DNA from: Leptoclinus maculatus
Taxonomy: Eukaryota > Chordata > Actinopteri > Perciformes > Stichaeidae
NCBI GenBank assembly: GCA_032191485.1
Contig: JAVDOI010000005.1
Span: 9,132,979-9,196,978 of the forward strand
Length of the DNA stretch: 64,000 nucleotides
Direction: 5' to 3'
The translations under genes and the position numbers were made by a program. Positions 48,155-60,500 of the stretch are shown in pieces (the stretch's first letter is position 1; each line of letters begins with the position of its first letter). The notes beneath the pieces are model-generated. The model made no database searches. It worked only from the letters and a program-made list of their open reading frames with translations, and had not been told where the DNA came from.

Positions 48155-49355
48155 TAGCGAAATATGCAATCTGAAAAAGGAACTGCAACTCACCAATTAC
48201 ATAATTGGTAATTATATAATATTAACGTGAAAAGGTGAACACTAAATGTGGTTTTCAGTAGGGGTGTGCATCAATACTGCCCTACAAAAGAGTGCAGTAA
48301 CTACAGAAGCAATGACATGCACTGTACTTGCATAATCTTCACTGAACTGAACACAATGTGTTTGCTGAGCTTTCTTATCTATTTTAACTTTGTTTTAGTT
48401 TGATTATTATTTACAGCAAGCCAGATGCTTCAAGTCTTTCACCATATCCTCTAGAAATCACCATATTCAAACAAATTAATAAAAGCAAGAATTACAGCAG
48501 AAACAGGGTTAGGTAGAGCACACAAGTAGCCAATATTGGACTGTAGCCATAAATCTAACCTCACTCAGAAAGTCTAAAAGATGAGCTGGTCCTCACAAGC
48601 ATGGATGCAAACACACACACACACACACACACGTGTACACTTGAAACCACAAAAATAGAAGCACGCTCCTATGACTGAGGGGTGTGTAAATCTCAGGCAT
48701 CCATGTGTGGACTCAGCCAGCTGGATGCGGGCCAACGCGAGCTCTGGCAAAGAAGTCAGCAGCGTAAGTGCCGTGAGAAAGGGTCAAACAAAGTGCGCTG
48801 TGACGTCGACGCTGGCAGACAGACAGGAGCCGGAGGATGCAAGGGCGCACCGCTAGGGACCGGCAGCTTTCCCTTTCCCCGGGGGCACCGGCGGGCTCCT
48901 TCGTCGCCTCAGAACGCAGACGCCGCTGTAAATAGCTGAAGCTGCTGTACAGTGTGGGTACACGCAGAGGGAGGACCTGAGGCCAAACGTACAATCAGCG
49001 GACGCAGTAACAAGCAAGCGGACTTATTAACGTAGGGAGTGTGGGAGTTTAAAGACCAGCTGGTGCAAAAGTAAATCATGTCAAAGAAGCAGTCCGTTTG
49101 TACTGAAAGAATGCACGCAACAATATAAAAGTGTGGGAGGGAACTTGAGATCTGGCATGGGGGAAAAGTTCAATGAGAGAGGATTCATCCGCAGGCGAGC
49201 ATGAATGCGCTTAGATTTCATGGACATCTGCCAATGAACACTTCACAGAGCTTCACACTTCACTTTCACTCTCTTTATCTGCCATTTTGATAAAAAAAAA
49301 CCTACTGCAGTAATACAAAGACTACAATCTCATCAAAGGAATTCAGTTCAATGAT
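48155..49355 (-). other. Giant ARID3 intron, no gene recognised
   Basis: A (CA)n run is at 48610-48632. The GC-rich stretch 48700-48930 has overlapping short open frames on both strands without recognisable domains. Confidence 0.45.
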
Positions 49356-49735
49356 CAGAAGCGACCATATTTGGAATGTGGAGGAGTGACATAGAGACGC
49401 TGTATATGTCTCTGGTAGTGGCAGTGACCTGTCAATCACTGTGTAGCCCCGCCCTAAAGCATCCCCTGCTTTATGGTCTGTTTGACTCTAAATGGACCAT
49501 CATTTACTAAATGAACATCATGCTGTATTGAAGAAGACTTGAAACTAGAGATTGACACCATAAACTCATGTTTACAATGTTTACTGAGGTAATAAATCAA
49601 GAGAGAAGTAGAGTCATTTTCTCATAGACTTCTATACAACCAGAGGAGTCGCCCCCTGGTGGACACTAGAGAGAATGCAAGATTCCGATACTTCCTCATT
49701 GGCTTCACTCGGCTGAACTGGAGGTTGCCGCCTGG
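49356..49735 (-). repeat. Interspersed repeat family E, copy E5 (reverse)
   Basis: Reverse complement of the family: GCATCCCCTGCTTTATGGTC, ACTAAATGAACATCATGCTG, TTTTCTCATAGACTTCTATA and AGGAGTCGCCCCCTGGTGGA in order, ending GGAGGTTGCCGCC. Confidence 0.85.
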
Positions 49736-50176
49736 GCGAGAGTCATTGATATACTAATAGCCATTTAGTGGGTGAAGTATTCCTTTAAGGCAGGTCCTCC
49801 ATTATTATCTGTCTTTACTACCTGTATTGTAGAACTTGTGTTTCAAAATGTAAATAGCATATTCCTAAATTTTAGTTTTTACAAAATGTTCACACAGTAA
49901 TGGCTCTCAGCTCATTAATGCCACGAAGTTTAAGATACCAAGTCTGATTCTGCAGCCGTTATTGACTGGGGTTGACCATTGGTGCTTTTACAAACATTTT
50001 GCACAGTAAGATTTTTGATAATCATCAGCGATGTGGATAAAACGACTAAGTCGGTAAAGGTAAATAATAGAATATAATAGAATATAATAGAACACTCTGG
50101 TAAGTTCAGACAATTACAGCACTTTACTGTAATGTAGCCTTTAAAACGAGGAAAGGACAACACGTCATATTACAAT

Positions 50177-50970
50177 TAGTGCTGGGCAACGATTACAATT
50201 TGTAATCATGCGATTAATCTCATTGTTATGCGCAAAATTCAATAATTAATTCAAAAGTAGTGTATTGTGCACTTTTATTTTAAAGTACTGCTATATGAAC
50301 AAAAGTGCAATAACATTTGGTTTATAAACACTTTAAACACATCCGGTTCTTTTTAACAGCAGTATTCCCTTTACACAGTAGCAGTTATAACACAGTTATA
50401 ATGATTCTGATAATAGATATTCAGCCGGTGTTTCAACTTTATCTTCATGTGTAAGAGATGATATTTAAATATACACCTTGAAAACTGTAAACCTATCTAC
50501 GTCATGTTTTTTTCTTCTTTTATGTTTGTTAAATTCTCAGTAGTGATAACTAAATGATATGCTTATTATACATATTACAAACAAAACAACTTTAAAAACT
50601 CTAAAAAAATTATTTAAATGAATCATTTCATTTTTTCTTTTTTTGGTATGTTGGTCAGACACATATTTAACGCTGATTACCGTAATATGTGTGGTATTTG
50701 TTATGAATGTACGTTGGTACATAGAGGGTGATAAGAAGCTGTACATGGAGGGACTTAGGACCCAGGGGAGTGTAGGTGAAGGAAACAGGAAGAGATGGAA
50801 GAGACGCCACACAAACAGCTGTTCACCGCTCGCTGACGGCCGGTCGGCCGGCAGGTTCTGGTGTTAAAAATGTCCGCTTAATAATAAAAAAAAAAATGCG
50901 TTAATGCGCGATAAAATAATTGTCGGCGTTAATTAATGAATGCGTTAACGCGATAATAATTACCCAGCCA
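50177..50970 (-). mobile_element. hAT element C, copy C3 (reverse, rearranged)
   Basis: Starts TAGTGCTGGGCAACGATTAC, the reverse complement of the right end of C1/C2, and ends GCGATAATAATTACCCAGCCA, a diverged left end. The first 230 bp match the interior of C2 in reverse (ACTGCTATATGAAC, ACATCCGGTTCTTTTTAACA). The array module is absent; in its place (about 50640-50840) is a segment shared with hAT A (GGTATTTGTTATGAATGTAC, AGCTGTTCACCGCTCGC). Confidence 0.8.
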
Positions 50971-51238
50971 AAATATATTGTGATACTGTAAGCAAGATGA
51001 TTTTATACAGAACAGTGAGCCTAACATCCAACTTCACAGCACTGCTTTGTGTCTGTCTGCATGTACACTGAACACATAACTCTTTACACACTCAAGTAGG
51101 ATTATGAAATGTGATAAAGCATAATGTTTGATTGCTATTTTTATGTTTGACACAGCTGCAACTGACAACACTTTTCACTTAAGTCAGCTACTGTGTATCA
51201 ACTCGTGTGCTGTAATTTGAACTGTCGAAGAATGCAGT

Positions 51239-51279
<41 letters not shown>

Positions 51280-52055
51280 GAGCCTCTGGTCAACATAGGC
51301 AAACACATAACTAGCTGAGGGCAAAGTAAAGTCTTAGCCTCTCCCAGATAAAGACTGAGAAGCCCCCCCCCCCCCCCTTCCTGCAGCAGGAGGATGTGGA
51401 CTCAGGCTGCTGTGTGTGTGTGTGTGTCTCATTAACCTCAGCGGTAGAGAAGGGGAGGCTTTGCCGAATCAACAGCTCTTCCCTGTGTGCGCTGGCCTTT
51501 TATAGGGCCTGACAAGCCAACTCCAAATGGCTGCCATTCCCATGATACCTTTGTTTGTTTTATAGGGTGGTCAACAACCCCCCCCCCCCCCCCCCAACAC
51601 ATTGTTAGTGTTGTTGACTTTTGTACATGTTAAGCTCCAAGCCACACTGAACTAGCACATGTGTCACAAAAAAAGAAACGGTGTAGTTTGGTCAGAAGTT
51701 GGCGCTCTCGGCTTCGCAAGGCGCCTCGGCCATCTGACCATCTGACCATCTGACCATCTGGCCATCTGACCATCTACGATAGAAACATGGATAGAGCTCT
51801 TGAGAAAAGACTTTCAGTTGGGCAACTTTTGATTGATGAGAGTTAAATGTTCGCTACGTCAGAAAGGCGTTTCCATCATAACAATAATTTAGAACTTCAA
51901 CCCTTTTTTTTGACAAAGGCAAAATCCACCATTTGACGTTTTATCGAGTTTTGCCTTTTACATTCACAGACATAATTCAAACATTTTCTTTTTTGAAATA
52001 TCGTTATTTTGAGAAAACAAGCTTTGTTATTTGTGTATTTCCATATTTGAATTTT
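50971..52055 (-). other. Giant ARID3 intron with simple repeats
   Basis: Contains (CA)n at 51240-51277, poly(C) at 51363-51377 and 51578-51595, (TG)n at 51411-51427 and an 8-bp CATCTGAC tandem repeat (51731-51775, about 5.6 units). No gene seen. Confidence 0.6.
51731..51775 (+). repeat. 8-bp tandem repeat (CATCTGAC)n
   Basis: Five full units and a partial, one with A to G. Confidence 0.9.
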
Positions 52056-53078
52056 GTTATCGATATGTTATGTATGTTATCGATATGTTATGTATGTTAT
52101 CGATATGTTATCGATATGTTATGTATGTTATCGATATGTTATCGATATGTTATGTATGTTATCGATATGTTATCGATATGTTATGTATGTTATCGATATG
52201 TCATGTATGTTATCGATATGTTATCGATATGTTATGTATGTTATCGATATGTTATCGATATGTTATGTATGTTATCGATATGTTATCGATATGTTATCGA
52301 TATGTTATGTATGTTATCGATATGTTATCGATATGTTATGTATGTTATCGATATGTTATCGATATGTTATGTATGTTATCGATATGTTATCGATATGTTA
52401 TGTATGTTATCGATATGTTATCGATATGTCATGTATGTTATCGATATGTTATCGATATGTTATGTATGTTATCGATATGTTATCGATATGTTATGTATGT
52501 TATCGATATGTTATCGATATGTTATCGATATGTTATGTATGTTATCGATATGTTATCGATATGTTATGTATGTTATCGATATGTTATGTATGTTATCGAT
52601 ATGTTATCGATATGTTATGTATGTTATCGATATGTTATGTATGTTATCGATATGTTATGTATGTTATCGATGTTATGTATGTTATCGATATGTTATCGAT
52701 ATGTTATGTATGTTATGTATGTTATCGATATGTTATCGATATGTTATGTATGTTATGTATGTTATCGATATGTTATGTATGTTATCGATATGTTATGTAT
52801 GTTATCGATATGTTATCGATATGTTATGTATGTTATCGATATGTTATGTATGTTATCGATATGTTATGTATGTTATCGATATGTTATGTATGTTATTGAT
52901 ATGTTATCGATATGTTATGTATGTTATCGATATGTTATGTATGTTATGTATGTTATCGATATGTTATGTATGTTATGTATGTTATCGATATGTTATGTAT
53001 GTTATCGATATGTTATGTATGTTATCGATATGTTATGTATGTTATGTATGTTATCGATATGTTATGTATGTTATCGAG
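52056..53078 (+). repeat. 9/11-bp composite minisatellite (ATGTTATGT / ATGTTATCGAT)
   Basis: An irregular mixture of a 9-bp unit (TATGTTATG type) and an 11-bp unit carrying the palindrome ATCGAT. All three plus-strand frames are open across it, giving overlapping frames of 281-390 codons with YRYVMYVIDML-type periods. The codon content is forced by the repeat, and I do not call any of these a gene. Confidence 0.96.
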
Positions 53079-54377
53079 ATAAAAAACCTGAGATAACGAT
53101 GTTAAAAATTGTTAAAAAATGTTTTTTAGTTTGTTTGATGTCAACTTGTCTGTTTACTGCTTCCATACATGCAGCTTTTCAAACAACACATTCTCACTAT
53201 TAAGCCGTCAAACACAGGCGCCCTATGCTTTAAACGATGACGCTCTGGGTTCCCCTCTAGCTTCAGTTTTTGGCAAAATACGCTTGTAACATGTGTAGTC
53301 TTATGCGCCACTAAAGTACAATATCAACTGAGATGATAAAGGCCCTGCTTTATGAGGCCCCTCTCTTAGGGGCCCTGTGAGGGTTTCACACCAGGAATGT
53401 CCCAGTAATTCTCCCCTTTTAAACTAAAAACTACCTGTGAGAACTGTACTTTATTTTTAGCACCTACTTGTGTATCCGTGTGCTTCTCTACAACTGCCTT
53501 GGGCAAATACTCGAGTGGGATCTTATTACGGTAATGTAACTGGATCAGGTTCTCAGCTGCGTCTGTTTCCTCCAATGAGGTGGAAACGGCGGCTCAGAGT
53601 TCAGCTATGTGACGAAATATTAAATCAGACTTTGAGTAAGTGTGAAAAAAAGAGTGAAACTGTGTTAAACCAAACAACAACCTTTGATATAAGGTTACAA
53701 TGTGGACTCTAGTAGTGTTACAGAGCGGTTTTTGTTTGTCCGGTGCATCTGGCCCAGGCACCATTGCCCCAATAAAGGGTTTCAAACTTTAGAAAAGAAT
53801 CCACTTTGAGTAAAAATCTGTGTTTATTTTTACCGTGAAACTAATTTGAAAGAACAACAACAGAAGGTTAGAATAAACCCAACTTTATGATCAATTATCA
53901 GCAGTTCTCTGTTTAAAATCGAGTTCCATGAGCTTCATGACTCACTCACTGCTTCCATGTTGCATACAGCTGAATGACTGAGTGTAGGAAAACTGTCCCC
54001 CACTGCGCAGAGAGGGGGGGTCGATAGGAGCCCAAGCACATCTCTTTTTTGTCCTTTGTTTACTGAGCTGTCATCTGAACCAACGCACCACCAATGGAGC
54101 CCCTCCATCTCTGGAGTGCGTTGCATTGTGGGACAGCGATGTTGACAGCCACACTTGGAATTTTAAGCGATTAATAAGAAAAACTTAATTTCATTTTTGT
54201 TAAAGTGATACACGACGTGCTTAGCTGTTCATGTTTTATGTGAGACACTACAGAGAAACATTGTTTTTTAATGCACTGGTCAATTTTAAGAATTTGGGCT
54301 ATTTAGCTTCCATATCATGTCTTCTGTCAGACTAGTGGAAAGAAAGCATCCAAAATACACTTTTTACATTTACTACT
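53079..54377 (-). other. Giant ARID3 intron; repeat fragments
   Basis: At 53176-53260 AACACATTCTCACTATTAAG followed by CCGTCAAACACAGGCGCCCT resembles an end of family I. A short perfect stem (GGCCCCT/AGGGGCC, loop of 5) lies at 53356-53374. At 54225-54365 a family J fragment lies in reverse (TTTAGCTTCCATATCATGTC). Confidence 0.5.
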
Positions 54378-54880
54378 TACTCCTCTGGTTGTATAGAAGT
54401 CTATGAGAAAATGACTCTACTTCTCTCTTGATTTATTACCTCAGTAAACATTGTAAACATGAGTTTATGGTCTCAATCTCTAGTTTCAAGTCTTCTTCAA
54501 TACAGCATGATGTTCATTTAGTACATTATGGTCCATTTAGAGTCAAACAGACCATAAAGCAGGGGATGCTTTAGGGCGGGGCTACACGGTGATTGACAGG
54601 TGTTAACCTCGGCATTGTCCATGTTGTTGTCTTACAAGCTTAACCCTTTGTAAACTGTGTTTTCAGTTCATGAAAATGAATTGTAAAGTTTTTTTTCCCG
54701 CTTAAAAAAGTCTCTCTCAGTGTTCGGATGGACTAAGCTCCACCCTCTCTGTGTCACTTCTGGTTGCCAAAAACCAAGATGGCGACGGACAAAATGCCGA
54801 AGTCAAAGCTTCAAAACAGTAGTCCACAAACCAAAGGGTGAGGTCACAGTGACTTCGTCAACTTCTCAGACAGTCTACGG
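54378..54880 (+). repeat. Interspersed repeat family E, copy E6
   Basis: All core blocks are present: CTCCTCTGGTTGTATAGAAG, CAGCATGATGTTCATTTAGT, GGGCGGGGCTACACGGTGAT, CTTCTGGTTGCCAAAAACCA, AGATGGCGACGGAC, and the end CACAGTGACTTCGTCAACTT...CAGTCTACGG. Confidence 0.85.
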
Positions 54881-56673
54881 AAAGCTTCTGGGAAACTCTT
54901 AGAGCCATGGACCCGTGAAATGAAGCCAAATATAATGCTACATGTTTTTGGCTAGCGGTTGTGATTTTACTCTGTAATAGTCACATGAAAACGTCCTGAT
55001 AAACTGTGTGAGAATGGAACAGAAAAAAGGAGATACGTCCAAGCTGCTGGTGCGTCTGCAGGAGGACAGAGCTCCGTGTCCACAGAGCCATGAGCTAAAT
55101 ACCATCACCTTCCATTGCATTGGGGTGGAAGCAAACCTGGTTCCTCACCCCAGTTCAAAAAGATGTCTTCGATATTGTCATACTTTAAGGTTCTGTGTGG
55201 CTTCACTTGGGGGGAAAAAACGCATGTGTGTGTTTGTGTGCGTGTGATATAATTGGCAGTATCTTTGGCCATCTGCTTACACAACGTTGGCCGGAGCTGC
55301 CTGGAGTCCTGGCAGGAAATACCAGCCCCGTGTGATGATGTGGCACTTTGAGCCATAAATTCACCATTCCCCCCCCCCCCCCATTTCCCCCCTTCCTCCC
55401 CTGGTCAGCTCGCCCCATCCCCCCACCCTGCTTACTCACATCCATCTACCTTCCCTCTCATACTTCTCCACGCTTCCCTTCTGTACCCGGGTCTTCTATG
55501 AGCTACGTAAAGCCAGGATGTTTTCATCAATACCCAGCCTGCTGTTCATATATATATGTATATATATATGTGTATATATATATACATATATATATATACA
55601 CAAAGGTTGTTTTTTTCTTCTGTAATGCGGGGAAAGTTGTTCAAAAAAGAATGGCTTGGACCCAGTGATTTCCTGCCATGTAGCTTCTTGTTTTGTGTCA
55701 CTTGATTTACGGTCTGATTCGCGTCCATCTATTAGAGGAATTAGGTTATGGTAATCCAATTAAAATCTCACCAGCAGAAGAGCTTCTGCAGCGGCGCAGC
55801 GAAAAGGGGAAATGGAGACACGGTGTTCTGGATGAGACTGCATCAGTCGTGTATTGAAATAAATGTCTTGTTTCCTGCCAATCAATAGGCTGGATCTGAA
55901 CGAGGAGCTGTGATGAAGACCGGCTTTGAGTCGTCGTGTGGTCGCATGCATGGCAGCAACGTGCCCCAGTTTTATGCTATTTATCCAACCATATTTTGAG
56001 TAGGTTATGAATTCCAAAACAATAAAATGAAGTATGCTTATTAATGTCAACATGCAGATTAGAATCACTTGGACGCATAGAGAAGGTGCTCACAGCTGCA
56101 TGGAGAATGGTGAAATGTTAAAAGGCTTTGGTGCGACAGAGGTTAACCTTTTAATTAGCAGGTCAGTCATTTCCTAATAATCTAGTTTTTATTTCCTCAT
56201 GATTTCTTTATACACAGTAGTTAGGTGGGTTTATGAGATTTCCAGAGAAATTTCCTTTAAAAAAAAATGCCTCCAATAAAACCTTAGTGAGTATTTTATT
56301 AATTTGTATGTGTTATTGAAAACTTTATTCTTTGATATGTCGACCCTTTCAGTTCAGTTGATCACTGCTTCAGTGCTTGAACTTCAGCTGAATCTTCCAT
56401 CACTTTCACTTCAACTTCCCTCAGCACTAACTAAATGACACTTCACTGAAAGCCAAACCTTCGTTTCTTTCAGCTGCTTCTGTTTTGACTGCTTTTCAAC
56501 CATTTCAAATGTTTCAATTGAAAATAAAAATCAATGCAAAACTTTGCCTGTTCCAGTTTTTCATTTATAAAATGAACACTGTCAACATTACAGGTGGTAT
56601 ATATTTTGTACTATTAGTATATAGTGTGGACAAAATAAAGTTGCATTAATTAAATAATGAATTTAAAATAATT
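54881..56673 (-). other. Giant ARID3 intron; simple repeats and a unique island
   Basis: A poly(C) tract (55369-55382) precedes a pyrimidine-rich stretch. A TATATG microsatellite lies at 55549-55601. From about 55690 to 56080 the sequence is non-repetitive with CCAATTAAAATC and ATTTATCC motifs and could be regulatory; unproven. Confidence 0.35.
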
Positions 56674-57131
56674 AGGGATGCAGCAATATTGATATTGATA
56701 TTGGGCATATCATGACTCAAATAGCTGGATTAGGTATCAGTGACCATGGGGCTGACCCATCACTTCTATATACTTTTACACATTATATACAGGAATTTTA
56801 ATTCCAAGCTTTGACCAATTGGTTGCTGCATTAAAAAGGAATTTTAATTCCTGTTCATTTTGATCTATTTTTTTACCAAGTTGCAGGCGTACAATTTATT
56901 TTGATAACAAATACCAAGTCAGTTAATTCATATCTACATTTGTTTTTTTTGTCACATTTTGTTGTACAAAGTCAAGAAAGAAATGTTTGATGCTGGCTTA
57001 CATACAAAAAGGCTTAAACCTTGTTCATCAAACTCTGGTACTGGATCAGGACTCGTCATTGGCCGATACCCAAAGTCCAGCCTTTATTATCGGCATCGGG
57101 ACTTTAAAAAATCATATCGGTGCATCGCTTG
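56674..57131. mobile_element. Element G: small hAT-like non-autonomous element
   Basis: Left end AGGGATGCAGCAATATTG and right end CATATCGGTGCATCGCTTG form imperfect inverted ends sharing a GATGCA core. Flanking octamers AAATAATT (56666-56673) and AAATAATC (57132-57139) match in 7 of 8 positions. Contains GATACCCAAAGTCCAGCC and CGGCATCGGGAC. No coding frame. Confidence 0.6.
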
Positions 57132-57775
57132 AAATAATCAAACAATTCTGATGAAGAAAACTTTTTGTCGGACCAAACATTTGAAGACATTGCACTTCCT
57201 TTAAATCTAAAGGAATGCATGTAGATACCAACGCTGGAGTTTCAGTGCGTGAAGAAGTTGAGCACACGGAGCATCATGTCCTGTGGGGCTTTGGTAAGCT
57301 GATAAGCTGCCATGAGGTGATAAGAACCCTAACAACAAGTCGAAGCGCCATGCATACTACCTCTACTATGAAGTCCACTTTTTCACTAAGGCTGGAGATG
57401 AATCCCTCTGCAGCTCTGGAGACAAAGTTTTTGTTTAAGTTTAAAAGCTGTGGAGCAGCGAGCGGTCCGCGTCCACCACACCCTGCACATAAATGACCTC
57501 GGCCTTATGTGCTCAATCGCTAATCTGTTGTTTTAATCTGATGTTGATCCCCTCGGTGATCTCTGACAAACTTAGATATGCAGGAGCGCTAAGCAGCGCT
57601 TCTGATGGGCAGCAGGCCTCACAAGTAGGTCAGAGGGCCGTCAAACAGAGCTTAGGACAAACCGCAACAAAGTGTCGGCGAGCTCGTGCTAGATTTCACA
57701 GGAGCGCACGGCGATTACAGGGGATGGCGTTAGGCGGCGGCGTTAGTCACAGAGGGTGTGTTTGTGTTATGTGTG
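57132..57775 (-). other. Giant ARID3 intron, no gene recognised
   Basis: Moderately GC-rich unique sequence; plus-strand frames at 57215-57801 show no known domains. Confidence 0.4.
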
Positions 57776-57984
57776 GGCGACTGTGGCTAAGTGGAGCGTA
57801 GGGCCGTCCTTCAATCAGAGGATCGGCGGTTCGATCCCCGGCTCCGCTAGTCGCATGTCGATGTGTCCTTGAGCAAGACACTTAACCCCAAAACATGCTC
57901 CCGTAGCTGAGCCTACGGTGTGATAGAATCTGAATTGTAAGTCGCTTTGGATAAAAGCGTCTGATAAATGACTGTAATGTAATG
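57776..57984 (+). mobile_element. tRNA-derived SINE, copy 2
   Basis: A-box-like TGTGGCTAAGTGG (57782-57794), B-box-like GGTTCGATCCCC (57828-57839), body ending GTCGCTTTGGATAAAAGCGT and tail ACTGTAATGTAATGT. Same family as 37086-37286 and slightly better preserved in the B box. Confidence 0.88.
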
Positions 57985-58026
57985 TGTTCGTATGAGAAGA
58001 GGGCACATTATCACCTCTTCTTCTGG

Positions 58027-58300
58027 GGGTTAGGGTTAGGACTTGTTTCTTAGGGTTAGGACTTGTTTCTTAGGGTTAGGACTTGTTTCTTAGGGTTAGG
58101 GGGTTAGGACTTGTTTCTTAGGGTTAGGGGGTTAGGACTTGTTTCTTAGGGTTAGGGGGTTAAGACTTGTTTCTTAGGGTTAGGACTTGTTTCTTAGGGT
58201 TAGGGGGTTAGGACTTGTTTCTTAGGGTTAGGACTTGTTTCTTAGGGTTAGGGGGTTAGGACTTGTTTCTTAGGGTTAGGGGGTTAAGACTTGTTTCTTA
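58027..58300 (+). repeat. TTAGGG-containing minisatellite
   Basis: Twenty-bp units (ACTTGTTTCTTAGGGTTAGG) alternate with 28-bp units that add GGGTTAGG. Each carries one or more telomere-type TTAGGG motifs. About 12 units. Confidence 0.92.
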
Positions 58301-60500
58301 GCCTCGTCACGGACGGATCTTTCCAGCGTGGCTACTTTTGGTTCAGGAAGTTTCTGGAAGTATCTTGTTAGAAGACACCGGTGTTTGCGCAAATATCAAC
58401 ACTGTGACATTTAATATTCAAAAATCCTTGAAAAACATTTATTTGTGTCAACATAAACTAACACCAACAATTAGCTTATAACAAAAAAATATCAAAATAA
58501 AGGGAAAATAATCTATTATTATAAATAATTATGAATTAGTTTGTTGGTTAACGGATTATTCTGTTATCATGTGACCAACTCTCCATAGAGCAAAAACAAA
58601 AACAAACTTTGTAATAAAAAGGTCAGTTTGGTTTATTTTGCTTCCATCACGTCTTCTTTCTATTTTGTTCATTTGAGTCTGAAGATTTTTCCTAAATTCA
58701 CCAAAAGTTGTCATTAGATAATGTCTCATTTGCATATTTAAACATGACATTTCAGAAAACTTGTAATACAAGAACACATCCTCTTAATGTGAGTAAAGAA
58801 GTGGTGAAGTTTCATGTTTTGACTCTATTCACCTGTAGAGTCTTCTAAATGTCTGTAAAGGACGTTTTCTCCACTTCAGCAGCTCTTACATACAGCAGAC
58901 TTTACACTTTACTCTCTCTCTGTTCTGAAGGTTAACAGAGCGGTTTGTTCACAGCATTCAGAGACTCATTTATACACATTTTATTAATAAAAACTAGTTC
59001 TGGAAATGTATGAAAATTAGCACATATCTGATGACGGCGATACATACTAGTTAAAATGTTCAAACTATGTGTGTGTGTGAGTAAAACAGACTTTCTGTCA
59101 TCCCGCTTCATCTCACAGCTGTTGGTAACCTCACTGACGCTCACTGAATAAGACGTGGGGAGTGAGGTGGAGACCTTACCTCGCTTAATCATAAATGAAG
59201 TATTGACTATCTTTGATTTTAGGACTACATAATAAAGGATGTAACCGGCTCAGACGGACACCGGGCTGCTCGTGATGGATAGTTATTCCTGCTTCATCAG
59301 AAGAAGTGAAATCAATATCCCTCTTTGTGACTAGCGCTCCGTGTGAGGTACGGAGCGTCTGCAGCGTCGCCTCACCCTTCTGAAGTCTTTTCACTGACGG
59401 CTCCCCGAAGACGTCCCGACATCCTTCCTCTCACGATCACATGGGAGGCCTGCTTGACTCCAACAAAACAGGAGCACTTTTTCCCCCCTAACTGCTGACT
59501 CCCTCACATATTATATAGGTCTCCTTTGGCTTCTTTTTCCCCCAACAAGGTCAATATTGATTTTTCATTCCCATGCGAGCAGCACTGAATAATCTTTTCA
59601 TCGTCCGTTTCTTACTATGCTGAGACATTTGTCGGGAGGAGATAAAATCGGTGAGACAAACAAATTCACTAAGACATCTTTTTTTAACATGACTGGGTCA
59701 CAATGGGATAAGGTCACATATGTTGCTGGCTGCTCGTGTCAAGTAAACCTGGATTTACTCGGGACGTTATTAATAAAGGGTCGTCCTAGTTGCGGCTGAA
59801 TCAAAGTGACCCGTTTATTTCCCCATGGCCTCCCCGCCGAGCTCCCCATAAATTAGAGCTCCTCTTGCAGCGCTGCTGGCCTTCCTCTGTTTGTACAATG
59901 TGTTTTCTCAAGCAATCTCGACAAGAGGAAACAAAGACGGGATGTGCCAACTGCTTCCCTTTTTTTTTCTTCTTTTCGCTGAGGAATCCATAAGCACATT
60001 AGGAACTATATCTGGTTTGTATTGATTTCAGCCACACTTCGGCTTGAATTTACTGATTGCTTTCCCTGACCCTGTGAACAAAGACCACGCTTCTGCCTGG
60101 GTTTCTCTTTGTCACAATTAAAAGGACATGGGAAGTGTCTTTTATATGGTATTTATCGCCCAGTGTCCGTGCGTCCGTGTCGCTTTTTCTTCCTTCCATG
60201 CCTTTGTCCACCTTGCGTCCAGCCACTAAGTGTGTGTATTAAGGTGTTTGGAGCGAGCCTGGCCAAAGAAGCTTGGAAGCAATTTCCAACGTGCCCATAA
60301 GCTGTTGAAATTCTCCGGGACCTCCATAAACAAAAGGACACACAGGAAGCGATGTACGTCATCTTCAGCGCATGGCTTGCATAGGTATATAAGATAAATC
60401 TGGGCCACACTTATCACTGTTATGAAGGCATTTCCAGAACCCTAAAAAACAAATCGGTCCCCCACCTCGACCCAAAAATATTTAGTAAACTCAAGCCCCT
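58301..60500 (-). other. Giant ARID3 intron; J fragment and unique islands
   Basis: 58580-58835 is a family J copy in reverse (see separate entry). From about 59570 to 60130 lies a non-repetitive stretch with TCATCTTTT, TTTCTTACTATGCTGAG and TTAATTAG-like cores that may be regulatory. No exon resembling the missing ARID3 exon was found. Confidence 0.35.
58580..58835 (-). repeat. Interspersed repeat family J, copy J2 (reverse)
   Basis: Reverse complement of J1: GCTTCCATCACGTCTTCTTT, CTCATTTGCATATTTAAACA, AACTTGTAATACAAGAAC and GAAGTGGTGAAGTTTCATG, in the order expected. Confidence 0.7.

Noticed and set aside
48671..48994. Overlapping GC-rich frames on both strands
   Set aside because: GC-rich sequence opens frames by chance; no domain, and no matching splice sites.
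51933..53203. Three overlapping frames of 281-390 codons
   Set aside because: All three plus frames are open because of the 9/11-bp repeat units; no known domain and mutually exclusive reading frames.
53356..53374. Short stem-loop as a terminator
   Set aside because: Single 7-bp stem in eukaryotic intron; no transcript end is implied.
57782..57855. Functional tRNA gene
   Set aside because: A and B boxes are present, but the sequence continues into a SINE body and tail, and the cloverleaf is degenerate; same in the copy at 37086.
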